Positions 28,279 through 37,015 of a stretch of DNA of 64,000 nucleotides are shown one piece after another; position 1 is the first letter of the stretch, and every line of letters begins with the position of its first letter. The notes under the pieces were generated by a model, which was not told where the DNA came from, made no database searches, and saw nothing but the letters and a program-made list of their open reading frames with translations. Both the position numbers and the translations under genes were made by a program. The stretch lies in contig NZ_CP132384.1 in NCBI RefSeq assembly GCF_030758775.1, positions 1,674,001 to 1,738,000 on the forward strand, given 5' to 3'. This DNA comes from Bifidobacterium asteroides. Lineage in GTDB: Bacteria > Actinomycetota > Actinomycetes > Actinomycetales > Bifidobacteriaceae.

Positions 28279-29709
28279 TCAGGACTTGGCTGCCGGACGA
28301 CGCCGGGCCAATATGGCCTCCACGCCGATGGACAGGGAGTCCTCGCTGCGGTCGGGCACCTCGACCTGAGCCTGCAACTCCCGCTTGTGAAAGTCGTCGG
28401 GCTGCCCGTCGGCCTTTTTCTTTTCGGGGGGACGGGCCACGGAGACCTGCCGGGTGGACTTGATCTCCAGGCTGTGAGGACCCTCGTCCTCGCTATTCCT
28501 GCCGTCACCGTCTGTTCCCTCACCACGGGCTGAACCCAGGGAGAAGGAGATCAGATCCTGTCCCGCCGCCATGCCGAAGGCGTCCAAGGCCGGAGAGGGA
28601 TTGATGCGCTTGAGCTCATTGGTGGCGTCGTCCTGGGCCTTTGCCGAGGACGACGATCCCCCGGATGCGGAGGACTGAGCCGACGAAGCTGGGTGCTCGT
28701 TGCCAGCAGATGCAGAGACCGATCCCGACTTGCCTGACTGGGCAGCGGCGGATTGCACGGATGCCGACTGCGGAGAGGCAGCGGACTTGTCCACTGACGA
28801 CTTGGGCGCTGCGGGCTTGGATGCAGCCTTTTGGGCCGTTGAAGATTTGGCGGTTGCCGGTTTGGAAGCCTTCGGACGAGAAGCCGCTTGTTTGGCTGGG
28901 GTCCGTTCAGGGGCCTTCTTGGCGTCGGACGGCCTGTTCGTCGTATGTCCTGTCTGCGCAGCAGACTTCCCGGTCGACTTGACGGACCCAGCCGAACCTT
29001 GAGTCTTGCTGCGGCCGACTGTCGGATTTGCAGGCTTGGCGGAATTGTGCTGCCTGGCCTTGAGAGCTGCCTGCTGATCAGCCCTGGCCTGTGCCAGCGT
29101 TCGACGGATCTCACCCTGGTCCAGCACATCCGTGGCAGTTTCCGCGCGTCCCTCATTCTTGGCCTGTCCAGGCTTGCCGGAGGTCCTGCTCTTAGTCAGA
29201 CTGGCTGCCTGCTGACGACGCTGCCGGGCACGCCGCTGGGCTAAATTGCGCTCCCAGGCCCGCGCCTGGGCCGAAGCATGCGCGCCTGCAGCCAACACCA
29301 CTACCACCAGCGCCAGGGGAATCAAAGCAAACCATGGGCTGTAGTCCATAAGGAAGGAGCAACCGGCCACCAGCAGGGTGACAACCAAGAGGGTAACGAC
29401 CAAGATGCGACGACGTCGTATGGCCGCGCGGCGCAACTGTCTGATCTGCTTGACGCGCTGGGCCTGACTCCGCCGGTTGCCATCCTGCTGCCCTTGCTGC
29501 ATGACCAACCCTTTCACCGTCCTCGACTGCCTGTCGCAGAACCTCATGCCGTCTTCCCGACCCACCATGTGCAGGGAGGTGGAAAGCCTGTCCTGGCGAT
29601 GCTCCGAGGCCCGCTTCATGCCCTTGACGGTGCGAAACGGCAACCAACCCAGCACCAGAATCACCGCAATCACCAAAACCACGATGCTGCTGAGTGATTC
29701 ATAAACCAT
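28279..29709 (-). CDS. Membrane protein with long Ala/Ser/Lys-rich low-complexity region
   Basis: 476 aa. Helix at residues 7-24, a basic loop (RRAAIRRRRIL), then two helices around residues 100-145. Residues 150-370 are low-complexity, rich in Ala, Ser, Lys, Gln and Pro; a more ordered C-terminus follows (ALDAFGMAAGQDLISFSLGSARG, SIGVEAILARRRP). No family recognised. The layout suggests a membrane-anchored protein whose disordered region reaches into the cytoplasm or wall. Single gene, 36 nt upstream of the CIRCE. Confidence 0.8.
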   Translation of the reverse strand: MVYESLSSIVVLVIAVILVLGWLPFRTVKGMKRASEHRQDRLSTSLHMVGREDGMRFCDRQSRTVKGLVMQQGQQDGNRRSQAQRVKQIRQLRRAAIRRRRILVVTLLVVTLLVAGCSFLMDYSPWFALIPLALVVVVLAAGAHASAQARAWERNLAQRRARQRRQQAASLTKSRTSGKPGQAKNEGRAETATDVLDQGEIRRTLAQARADQQAALKARQHNSAKPANPTVGRSKTQGSAGSVKSTGKSAAQTGHTTNRPSDAKKAPERTPAKQAASRPKASKPATAKSSTAQKAASKPAAPKSSVDKSAASPQSASVQSAAAQSGKSGSVSASAGNEHPASSAQSSASGGSSSSAKAQDDATNELKRINPSPALDAFGMAAGQDLISFSLGSARGEGTDGDGRNSEDEGPHSLEIKSTRQVSVARPPEKKKADGQPDDFHKRELQAQVEVPDRSEDSLSIGVEAILARRRPAAKS

Positions 29710-29785
29710 AGGTACTACGTTAGTTGACGGTATGCCCCAAGCGGCAAGTCAAACCCAGCGTGTCGACCATGTCCGTCCCAGGGGC

Positions 29786-30439
29786 TCATAGACGAGCCAG
29801 CAAATCCGGATCGAATTGGTCACTGATCCAGGCGAAGGTCAGGTGGTCCCGCCACTGTCCGTTGACGTACATGTAGCTGCGGCGCAGCCCCTCCGGCTCC
29901 ATGCCCAGCTTCTGGACTACGCGCAGAGACCGTTCGTTTTCAGGCAGAATCGCCACCTCAAGCCGGTGCAGATGGGGTCCGTTCCTGTCCCTGAAGGCCC
30001 AGTCAGCCAGCATGGCCAGAGCCAGGGGCGCGAACCCGTGACCAATCCAATCCTGGTCCACCCAGTAGCCCGCTGTCGCTGCACGCATGGACCCGTAGCG
30101 GATGGCACCCAAGGAAATCTGCCCCACGATGCTCTGATGAAACTCCATCAGGAAGACCGCTGAAGAGCCCTCCTGCCGGGCACGTGCCAGCTCCTGCATC
30201 CACTGGGCATAGGTCATGCCAGGCCCGTGGCGGGGATCCCCCGACTCCCATGGGGCCAGCCAATCGCGATTCCTCCATCGGACCGCGTTCCAGGCTGCTT
30301 GATCGCCCTCGCGGATGGGCCTCAGCAGGAAGTCCCCATGGCCCGGGGGCGAAGTCAGACGATCAGGCAGATCCAGGGCATGGTCCGAACGGGCTCGGGA
30401 ACCCTGCCAGACCTGGCGGAAGGTATGCAGAACCGACAT
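29786..30439 (-). CDS. GNAT family N-acetyltransferase (RimJ/RimL-like)
   Basis: 217 aa. Residues 35-200 carry the acetyltransferase fold: LLRPIREGDQAAWNAVRWRN, GYWVDQDWIGHGFAPLALAML (acetyl-CoA loop) and HRLEVAILPENERSLRVVQKLGM. RimJ/RimL relatives acetylate ribosomal protein N-termini. The ribosomal target is inference. Divergent from the 5-FTHF cyclo-ligase gene. Confidence 0.88.
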   Translation of the reverse strand: MSVLHTFRQVWQGSRARSDHALDLPDRLTSPPGHGDFLLRPIREGDQAAWNAVRWRNRDWLAPWESGDPRHGPGMTYAQWMQELARARQEGSSAVFLMEFHQSIVGQISLGAIRYGSMRAATAGYWVDQDWIGHGFAPLALAMLADWAFRDRNGPHLHRLEVAILPENERSLRVVQKLGMEPEGLRRSYMYVNGQWRDHLTFAWISDQFDPDLLARL

Positions 30440-30518
30440 GGCTCCATGTTCTCACCGAACGGCTGCTGAGGCAGGCATGCGTCCACCAGGGAGAGCCCCT
30501 GCTGGTAGAACTGGGGAC

Positions 30519-31196
30519 ATGAACGAGCAGGAACGCATCGATAGGGACAAGCAGGATCGACGCAGCCGGCTGCTTGAAGCCCGACGACGTATCGACCCGG
30601 CCCGATGCCTGGACGCAGGCCGCAAGCTTGCCGATCTGCTGGCAGGCCAGGTGCTTGCCAGGATCGAACGCTCACCAGGCGGCCAAAGCCTGACCGTGGC
30701 TGCTTTTGCCTCCATTCGTGGGGAGATAGCCATGGACCCCAGCCTGGATCTCCTACTGGACCGTGGCGACCAGGTGCTCATCCCCATGCTGGGTACAGGC
30801 ACCGAAGTAGGTTGGGGCCGACTGCAATCACGGCAGGATCTGGATGACATGAAGCGGATTCCAGGTTGGCGGCCTGACGAACCTGATATGCCTGCCCTGC
30901 CGGCGCAGGCCTTAGATAAGGCTGATCTGATTCTGGTGCCAGCGCTGGCCATCGACCATGCCGGCATTCGCCTGGGACGGGGCGGCGGCTGGTATGACCG
31001 TGCCCTGGCCCTGCGTGCAGACCGGACCCCGGTAGTGGGCATCTGCTGGCCCGGCGAATTCATGGAAGCCCCTCTGCCCCATCTGGACCATGATCTCCCT
31101 GTGGATGCAGTCCTGACGCCTGAAGGTTTCACGCCCACAGCCGCAGGTCTGTCACGAAGGCCCGGCACAGACCATAATGGTGATGAACAAGGCTGA
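30519..31196 (+). CDS. 5-formyltetrahydrofolate cyclo-ligase
   Basis: 225 aa. N-terminal RRSRLLEARRRIDPA with the ATP-binding Arg, and the C-terminal signature LGRGGGWYDRALA, identify the family, which converts 5-formyl-THF to 5,10-methenyl-THF with ATP. The ATG at 30519 was chosen over an in-frame ATG at 30315 that lies inside the divergent GNAT gene. The ribosome site is weak (GGGG). Confidence 0.93.
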   Translation: MNEQERIDRDKQDRRSRLLEARRRIDPARCLDAGRKLADLLAGQVLARIERSPGGQSLTVAAFASIRGEIAMDPSLDLLLDRGDQVLIPMLGTGTEVGWGRLQSRQDLDDMKRIPGWRPDEPDMPALPAQALDKADLILVPALAIDHAGIRLGRGGGWYDRALALRADRTPVVGICWPGEFMEAPLPHLDHDLPVDAVLTPEGFTPTAAGLSRRPGTDHNGDEQG

Positions 31197-31297
31197 CGAG
31201 AGGCCCGGCGCCGATTCTTCTGGTCGAAGCCACCACTAGGATATTGGGTGTTGAACCAATCGTCGAGCGAACCGACCATCAGCGGAGGGAAAGAACG

Positions 31298-31510
31298 GTG
31301 CCCACCTATCATTATCGCTGCAAGAACTGCGGATACGACTTCACCAAGGAGCAGTCCTTCAACGACGAACCCATCACCATCTGCCCCAAGTGCGGGCAAC
31401 AGCAGGTCCGCAAGATCTTCTCCGCAGTGCCCATCGAGTTCAAGGGCCATGGCTTCTACCGGACCGACGGAGCCTCATCCTCCTCCTCGGGCTCCACAAG
31501 CAGCAAGTAG
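31298..31510 (+). CDS. FmdB-type zinc ribbon protein
   Basis: 70 aa from GTG at 31298, with GGAGGG 8 nt upstream. It starts VPTYHYRCKNCGYDF and has a second CPKCG pair, forming the regulatory zinc ribbon of the FmdB family; the tail is Ser-rich. Function unknown; family members are often near mscL and 5-FTHF cyclo-ligase, as here. Confidence 0.9.
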   Translation: MPTYHYRCKNCGYDFTKEQSFNDEPITICPKCGQQQVRKIFSAVPIEFKGHGFYRTDGASSSSSGSTSSK

Positions 31511-31582
31511 ACCGAAAAGCACATTCGACCACATCGACCATGCAGACCCATACGCCGGCCAAGATCCTGGCAGGCTGGGGAC

Positions 31583-32463
31583 ATGGCCGATTTTTCCATC
31601 TTCAGCAATAGGGATAAGCCTTCATCGGCAGCCGGATCCCTGACCCGCCGACGGCGACTTTTTCGGTTGCGGCGTGTAGGGGCCGCCCTGGCATTAGGGC
31701 TTGCGGTCTTCTGCACCCTGCAGATCCTGCTTCAGGCTCAGGGCCGCCTATCTGTACTGGTCGCCGCGCGGCCCATTGCACGCGGATCAACCATCGAGCC
31801 CGCCATGGTTGAAACGCGAATCCTGCATGGCAGGGAAGGTCTGCCCGGCCTGATCCCCTCATTTGCGCAAGTACGTGGGCAGCGGCTGATGATCAGCGTC
31901 CACACAGGGCAACCGCTGACCACGGCCATGATCAGCAGCAGACCGGCACAGCCACCTGGAACCACCCCGGTGACTGTTCGCCTTGCCGACGACCCGGGAA
32001 ACCTGCAGGCTGGCGACCAGGCGAGTTTGCTGGCCTCGGGGAACTGCCCAGCCGCCGCCAGCACGCATCCCGCCCAACCCGGTTCTCTGCCACCACCCTC
32101 CACACAAGACCGACCAGGTTCTGATAGGGCGCCAGGGCTTGCCCATAGCCAGCAAGTCAACGACATGCAGACGCCGACTCCCGGGCAGGCCTCAGGCGGC
32201 GGACACTGCATGATAGCCGAGCAGGCACTGGCGCTGCAACCGGCGCAGACCATCGCCAAAGATCGATCCGACCCGGAAGAGCGGGAGGGCAACCAAGTCC
32301 GGCAAGCGTCCCAGGCCGTCTTCGCCCTGAATGCCAGTCAGGCTCTGCTCTTGCTATCGCTGGATCCATCCACACCCGTCATCGCCATCCGCCCCGACAG
32401 CACTTCTGCACCGACACCCTCCGATCATGTCGGAAAACCGAAACCATTCTGGGCCCACGATAA
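31583..32463 (+). CDS. SAF-domain (CpaB-like) membrane protein, 3' end uncertain
   Basis: One membrane helix at about residues 31-52 after an Arg-rich start, then a SAF domain (VLVAARPIARGSTIEPAMVETRIL, IPSFAQVRGQRLMISVHTGQPLT), as in Flp-pilus CpaB and antifreeze-like proteins. The expected end FALNASQALLLLSLDPSTPVIAIRP lies near 32392. In the sequenced frame there is no stop: it continues through mscL and antisense into the helicase-like gene up to 34003. A TAA in another frame at 32461, just before mscL, is where I end it, assuming a one-base frameshift. No pilus genes are nearby. Confidence 0.6.
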
Positions 32464-32522
32464 TGGAGGAAGAAGCAGGCATGGGCGCTCCATGCCTCAC
32501 ATCGGCTACGGAAGGATGCAGG

Positions 32523-33050
32523 ATGGCCTCGATCAATCAGGTGGCGGCCAAGGATACCGCCGAAGCAGTCCACAAAATCTCGCAGATCAGCAACAAGGGG
32601 GTGCTGGGCGAGTTCAAGCAGTTCATCTCACGCGGATCCATGGTGGATATGGCCGTGGGCGTGGTCATGGGTTCTGCGGTGACCAGCGTGGTCAACGCCA
32701 TCGTCAACAATCTGATCAGCCCCCTGATCGCCATGATCTTCGGCAAACCGGATCTGTCGGGACTCCTGACCATCAGCTACCGGAACGCCACCATCTCCTT
32801 TGGCGCCATTCTGACGGCCCTGCTCAACTTCCTCTTGATCGCCATCGCCGTCTACTTCTGCATCATCATGCCCATCAACAAACTGCGGCAGTTGAGCCGG
32901 GCAGCCTCGGGCATCAAGGACCAGCCCAACGCACCCAGCCCTCAGGACCAGACCCTTCAGCTGCTGCGCCAGATCGCCGAAGACATCCACCAGTCAACAG
33001 GTTCAGACAATCAACAGGCCGGAACCGGACTGCCCAAAGACCAGGACTAG
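32523..33050 (+). CDS. mscL: Large-conductance mechanosensitive channel
   Basis: 175 aa. MscL core: GEFKQFISRGSMVDMAVGVVMGSAV (first helix with the pore Gly/Ala pattern), NNLISPLIAMIFGKPD, and second helix NFLLIAIAVYFCIIMPINKL, then a cytoplasmic helix. It opens under membrane tension and releases solutes on osmotic downshock. ATG 32523 has GGAAGG 7 nt upstream; an in-frame ATG at 32463 would add 20 residues. Confidence 0.93.
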   Translation: MASINQVAAKDTAEAVHKISQISNKGVLGEFKQFISRGSMVDMAVGVVMGSAVTSVVNAIVNNLISPLIAMIFGKPDLSGLLTISYRNATISFGAILTALLNFLLIAIAVYFCIIMPINKLRQLSRAASGIKDQPNAPSPQDQTLQLLRQIAEDIHQSTGSDNQQAGTGLPKDQD

Positions 33051-33059
33051 GACCGGCAG

Positions 33060-33293
33060 TCAGTCGCCGCGCTCATTGGGGAAGAGTCCCCAGTGGGGCG
33101 GCAGCTCGCCCAGGATCCGCCGGTCATCCCCGTCAAGACGATCCTGCGCACAGATCCTGTCCTGGGGATCCTCCTCGATGCCGTCGACATCGAACCGTTC
33201 CCTGCCTGGGCGCACCACGCGGCGATGCCGACGCGGGCGCGAAGCCGCAGGCTCACCGGCCTGATCGCCGTGGTCGAGCTGATCATCCGCCAT
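33060..33293 (-). CDS. 77-aa acidic/basic small protein, last gene of the FHA operon
   Basis: Starts at an ATG overlapping the upstream stop (TGATG), so it is translationally coupled. Sequence MADDQLDHGDQAGEPAASRP, then an Arg-rich stretch and DGDDRRILGELPPHWGLFPNE near the end. No domain recognised. The tight coupling is the best evidence that it is a gene. Confidence 0.6.
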   Translation of the reverse strand: MADDQLDHGDQAGEPAASRPRRHRRVVRPGRERFDVDGIEEDPQDRICAQDRLDGDDRRILGELPPHWGLFPNERGD

Positions 33294-36200
33294 CAACGCG
33301 CCTGCTGATAGATATCGGCAAGACGGGCGACGATCCTGTCGGCTTCCTTGTCGGGGTTGACGAAGGCCGAAACGCTCCAAACGGTCATGACCGACCAGCC
33401 AAGATACTGCAGGTCCTCAGTGGTGAACCGGTGACGTTCCCGTGTGGACTGGGTATGCATGAACTCGGCGTCGTCGGTCAGCACGGCCAAAGCAAAGGGC
33501 TTGTTCTTGAGCCCGACCACCAGCGGAATCCGGGGCGCATGGTCGTACCCGTAATCCAAGGCCACGTCCAGCCCCCGGGTCCGCAGCCGCTGGGCCAGAT
33601 CCCGGAAGAGCACATTAGTGGACTGCTCGGCCTGCTCGGGCCGGGCCGGTTCCGCGTCGGGATGCTCAACCCAGGTCAACAGCTCCTTGAGCAGACGCGG
33701 TCCAGGCTGGTGAAGGCGATCATCCTCCAGATCATCAGCAGAGAACGCCGCGACGATATCCAGATTCCGATCCGGCAGAACCAGGGCATCCAGCAGCATG
33801 CCCTTGCCCCCTTCGCCCTCCAGATCGCCGAACTGCTGCAGGAGACGGCCGTGGGTGGTCTTGGCAAAGCCCAGAGTGAGGATCACGTCCGTGGCACGAG
33901 CGCCGCAGACCTCGTCAATGCCGACGATGCGTACATGCCGCAGGAACTTGGCGAAGACCCTGTCCTTGGCTGCCGCCGACTTGAGTTCGGCGCCCAGCCT
34001 TGAGCGGTGGGTAGCCGATAGGGTGACCACAGTCAGCAGATAACTGTTCGGCACCAGGGAGAAGGATCCGGCCCTGCGCTTGAGCATGTCGACAACGGCA
34101 GCGACCTCCTGTTGGCTGGACTCGACCAGACCGGTGGCCATGACCGGAACGCCAGCGCCCTCCACCCTGGTCAGGGTCACCCTGCCAGGTTCCCGACAAT
34201 CGGGGACAGGTGCCGACAGATCCCCATAGCCGTGATCCTTCAGGAAGGCGTCCAACCGAATCGAACGGCGCGAGGGTCGGGCTTTGACGGTGACCGGGAC
34301 CAGATGGTCGACCAGTTGCAAAAGGCCATCCGAAGTGATGGTGGGCCGGTGGGCGATGACCGCCACCTGCCGGGCCCGAGCCAGCACAGTCAGCACCTGG
34401 ATGGAAGGCATATGGGCCCCGGCATCGATGATGACGGTGTCGGCCAGCTGTGTCGGATTGGTCCTGGTTGCCAGCGTGGCCGGAGTCGCGATGATGATGG
34501 GTTTGGCCGCCGACAGGATGCCGGGGTGGGCCTGTTGGAAGACCGCAAGGGAGGCACCGGGGTTGCCGGCCAGCATGGTGTGCAGCTGATTGGCCTCCTG
34601 GGTGCGCGAGAAAAGCAGTTCGGACAGACGCTTTTCGCTCTCCTGGGCAACCATGGGCCCTACGCTGGCCACATGCTGGGCATCCACCTGACTGAAGCGG
34701 TCGGCTGCATTGGACAGGGCGGAGCCATCCTGGTTGGAGATAATCTGCGAGGAGCGCATGATGTCGTCGAAAACCGTGGTCCACCAGGCCAGTTGCAGCT
34801 CGGCCCTTACCGCCTTGCCTTCAACCTGGCGGTTGCGCAGATCCTGGACCAGCTCCTCCAGCCCGGCCTTGCTGAATTCACCCTCCAAAGCGCAGCGCTC
34901 AGGCAAGGTATCCAAGGCTGTATGGTCGTCAAAGAGCGCCTTGAGTCGCTCCTCCACCTTGTTGAAGTCCATGGTCTCCAGATCGCCGCCAGCCGGAGTC
35001 GAGTCCAGGACGGTGTCCAGAGCTGTCATGTCGCGGATCAGGGATTCCTGCGTGTCGATGATGACGTCCAGTTTGGGCGGCAGGACCGGCCAGCCGCCGT
35101 GGGGGACGAAGGTCCGCCACTGCTCGGCCTGCTTGGAGACCACCACCAGCGACTCATGCAGATCCTCGACCTGGGCGCCTGGCCTGAGCAGGCTCTTGGC
35201 CTCCTTGACCAGACGCCGACGCTCCCAGAATCCCAGATTGGTGCCATTGGCCTTGCGATCGGCCTTGGACTTGGTGGCCTCGATCATGGCGGGAATATCG
35301 CGCTCGAAGATGGAAGGCTGGAATACATCCAGGACCCGGCGCAGGTTCTTGAGGACCACCACCTGCCGTCCCCAATCCTTGACGGTGGCGGGCACGGGGA
35401 ATCCGCAGGTCTCTACAGTGGACTTGACCTGCTCACGGGTGTCCGGCAGAAGCCGTTGCAGAAGACGAACCACACGGGAGTATGCGTCCACAGCCTCGTT
35501 CTCGTTGACCAGGGTGGCACCGAACCAGGGAGTGTCCTGGGGGCCGATGACGAATTCGCCCAACTCGGCAGCCCTCTCCAGCTTGTCCGCCCACGTATCC
35601 AAATCGGGCTGCAGATCGTGGGCGGTGGCCGCGCCCAGACGGACACGGGTGGCAGGATGCGTAGGCATATTGGCGATGTTGGCCAGATTCTGAATGGTCT
35701 GGTAGGCCGAAACCCCCCAACTGGAATCCACCCCGTGCAGATCGCCCAGGTAGCGGGTCAGTCGGGAGCGGACACCCACAAGCTCGTCAGCCACCTGATC
35801 AAAATGCTCGCTGGACTTGCCGGGTTTGAACCCCACTGCATCGATCAGCCGTTGATCCAGGACCCTGCCCAGCTGGTCATCGGTCAGATCAAGGGCCATG
35901 TCAGCCATCCCGGCAGCATCCAAACGATGCTGGAAACGCCGCTTCTCCTCCACCACGCAGGGCACATAGAGCACGGTCCTGCCGGCGGTGACGCAGCGCG
36001 AGGCGATGGCCAGGGCATCGTCGGCGCTGTGGAGGCCGGTCTGCTCATCCACAAGCACGCTGTGCCCGGTCGCCACCAGCTGGGCGGCATAACGGACCCG
36101 GTTGTCCACATCTCCAGCCTCAAACTCGCTGTGAGGGTCAGCATCGAAGGGGCTGTAGTCGGGCACTGGTCCGCCCTTGAGCCGCTCGGAGGCTGCCTGG

Positions 36201-37015
36201 TCGCCAGCCAAGGCATCCAGCAGATCGTTGCCGGTGGACCCAGCGGTCATCCGATCCAGAATCCGAAGGCTTTCGCCCAGCAGCTGGGCCGATGGCTCGA
36301 TAAAGCACCCCAGAACGATTTTCCGCTCAATGGTGAAGTCGCTGATATGCGGCGTGATCAGGGCCGTCATGTCCTTGAAAAGCGATGAGGTTTCAGGGGT
36401 GCCGCCCTGATAGTGGGAGGCGGAAAACAGACGCTCCGGATCCAGGGTGATGCCCCGCTCGCGCATGGCCGAGATCAAGGCAGGATTAAGATCCACCTTG
36501 CCTGTGAATCTGATGGAAGCCCTGGAGGCCCCCTGTGCGCTCTCATCGATGCGCACGGGATAGAGCAGTACGGGCATGTCGCGCCCCTGCCAGGCAGCCA
36601 CCCCCACCACCATGGAGAGCTGGGCGAAACCGCTGGCGCGCTCCTTGGCGGCCTGATCGTCCAGGACCCGCTCCATGCGACGGTGGGCCGCACGCAGCAT
36701 GCCGCGGTCCCGGAAAAGCGCATCCAGATGAACCTGGCCGCTGGCGAAGAGCTGGGCAATGCCTGAAGGATGCGCGTGCGTGAGGTCCATCTGCGCCGCC
36801 AGTTGCGACACATTCTCCAGTGGGGTCAGTCCCACCTGGTTCTGGTAGTCCTGGCGCCATCCCCGGATTCGCTCCAGTGGAGTCAACGGGGCCTTGACCT
36901 CTTCTGCCGTACAATCGGAGGAGGACCCGGCCGTCGATGCCTGTGCACCTTCAGCCTGTTTGTCTTCTTCCGATCCCCCGATGCTCATTACCGTCTCGCT
37001 CATCCGTCCACTCAC
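33293..37015 (-). CDS. DUF4011-type superfamily 1 helicase/nuclease-like protein with degenerate catalytic motifs
   Basis: 1240 aa. The N-terminus (45-240) resembles the DUF4011 module (NQVGLTPLENVSQL, DMPVLLYPVRI). At about 318-335, where SF1 helicases have GPPGTGKS, it reads GHSVLVDEQTGLHSADD. At about 859-890, where they have FDEASQ...VVVGD, it reads VIIDAGAHMPSIQVLTVLAR then AVIAHRPTI. The C-terminal ~90 residues follow the Vsr-like nuclease pattern (QYLGWSVMTVWSVSAFVNPD) but the expected IDL and RDRDRL motifs read IPL and RERHRF. It therefore looks like a pseudo-helicase/pseudo-nuclease. Its ATG overlaps the FHA gene stop by 4 bases. Role unknown; phosphopeptide-dependent scaffold is a guess. 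Confidence 0.8.
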   Translation of the reverse strand: MSGRMSETVMSIGGSEEDKQAEGAQASTAGSSSDCTAEEVKAPLTPLERIRGWRQDYQNQVGLTPLENVSQLAAQMDLTHAHPSGIAQLFASGQVHLDALFRDRGMLRAAHRRMERVLDDQAAKERASGFAQLSMVVGVAAWQGRDMPVLLYPVRIDESAQGASRASIRFTGKVDLNPALISAMRERGITLDPERLFSASHYQGGTPETSSLFKDMTALITPHISDFTIERKIVLGCFIEPSAQLLGESLRILDRMTAGSTGNDLLDALAGDQAASERLKGGPVPDYSPFDADPHSEFEAGDVDNRVRYAAQLVATGHSVLVDEQTGLHSADDALAIASRCVTAGRTVLYVPCVVEEKRRFQHRLDAAGMADMALDLTDDQLGRVLDQRLIDAVGFKPGKSSEHFDQVADELVGVRSRLTRYLGDLHGVDSSWGVSAYQTIQNLANIANMPTHPATRVRLGAATAHDLQPDLDTWADKLERAAELGEFVIGPQDTPWFGATLVNENEAVDAYSRVVRLLQRLLPDTREQVKSTVETCGFPVPATVKDWGRQVVVLKNLRRVLDVFQPSIFERDIPAMIEATKSKADRKANGTNLGFWERRRLVKEAKSLLRPGAQVEDLHESLVVVSKQAEQWRTFVPHGGWPVLPPKLDVIIDTQESLIRDMTALDTVLDSTPAGGDLETMDFNKVEERLKALFDDHTALDTLPERCALEGEFSKAGLEELVQDLRNRQVEGKAVRAELQLAWWTTVFDDIMRSSQIISNQDGSALSNAADRFSQVDAQHVASVGPMVAQESEKRLSELLFSRTQEANQLHTMLAGNPGASLAVFQQAHPGILSAAKPIIIATPATLATRTNPTQLADTVIIDAGAHMPSIQVLTVLARARQVAVIAHRPTITSDGLLQLVDHLVPVTVKARPSRRSIRLDAFLKDHGYGDLSAPVPDCREPGRVTLTRVEGAGVPVMATGLVESSQQEVAAVVDMLKRRAGSFSLVPNSYLLTVVTLSATHRSRLGAELKSAAAKDRVFAKFLRHVRIVGIDEVCGARATDVILTLGFAKTTHGRLLQQFGDLEGEGGKGMLLDALVLPDRNLDIVAAFSADDLEDDRLHQPGPRLLKELLTWVEHPDAEPARPEQAEQSTNVLFRDLAQRLRTRGLDVALDYGYDHAPRIPLVVGLKNKPFALAVLTDDAEFMHTQSTRERHRFTTEDLQYLGWSVMTVWSVSAFVNPDKEADRIVARLADIYQQAR

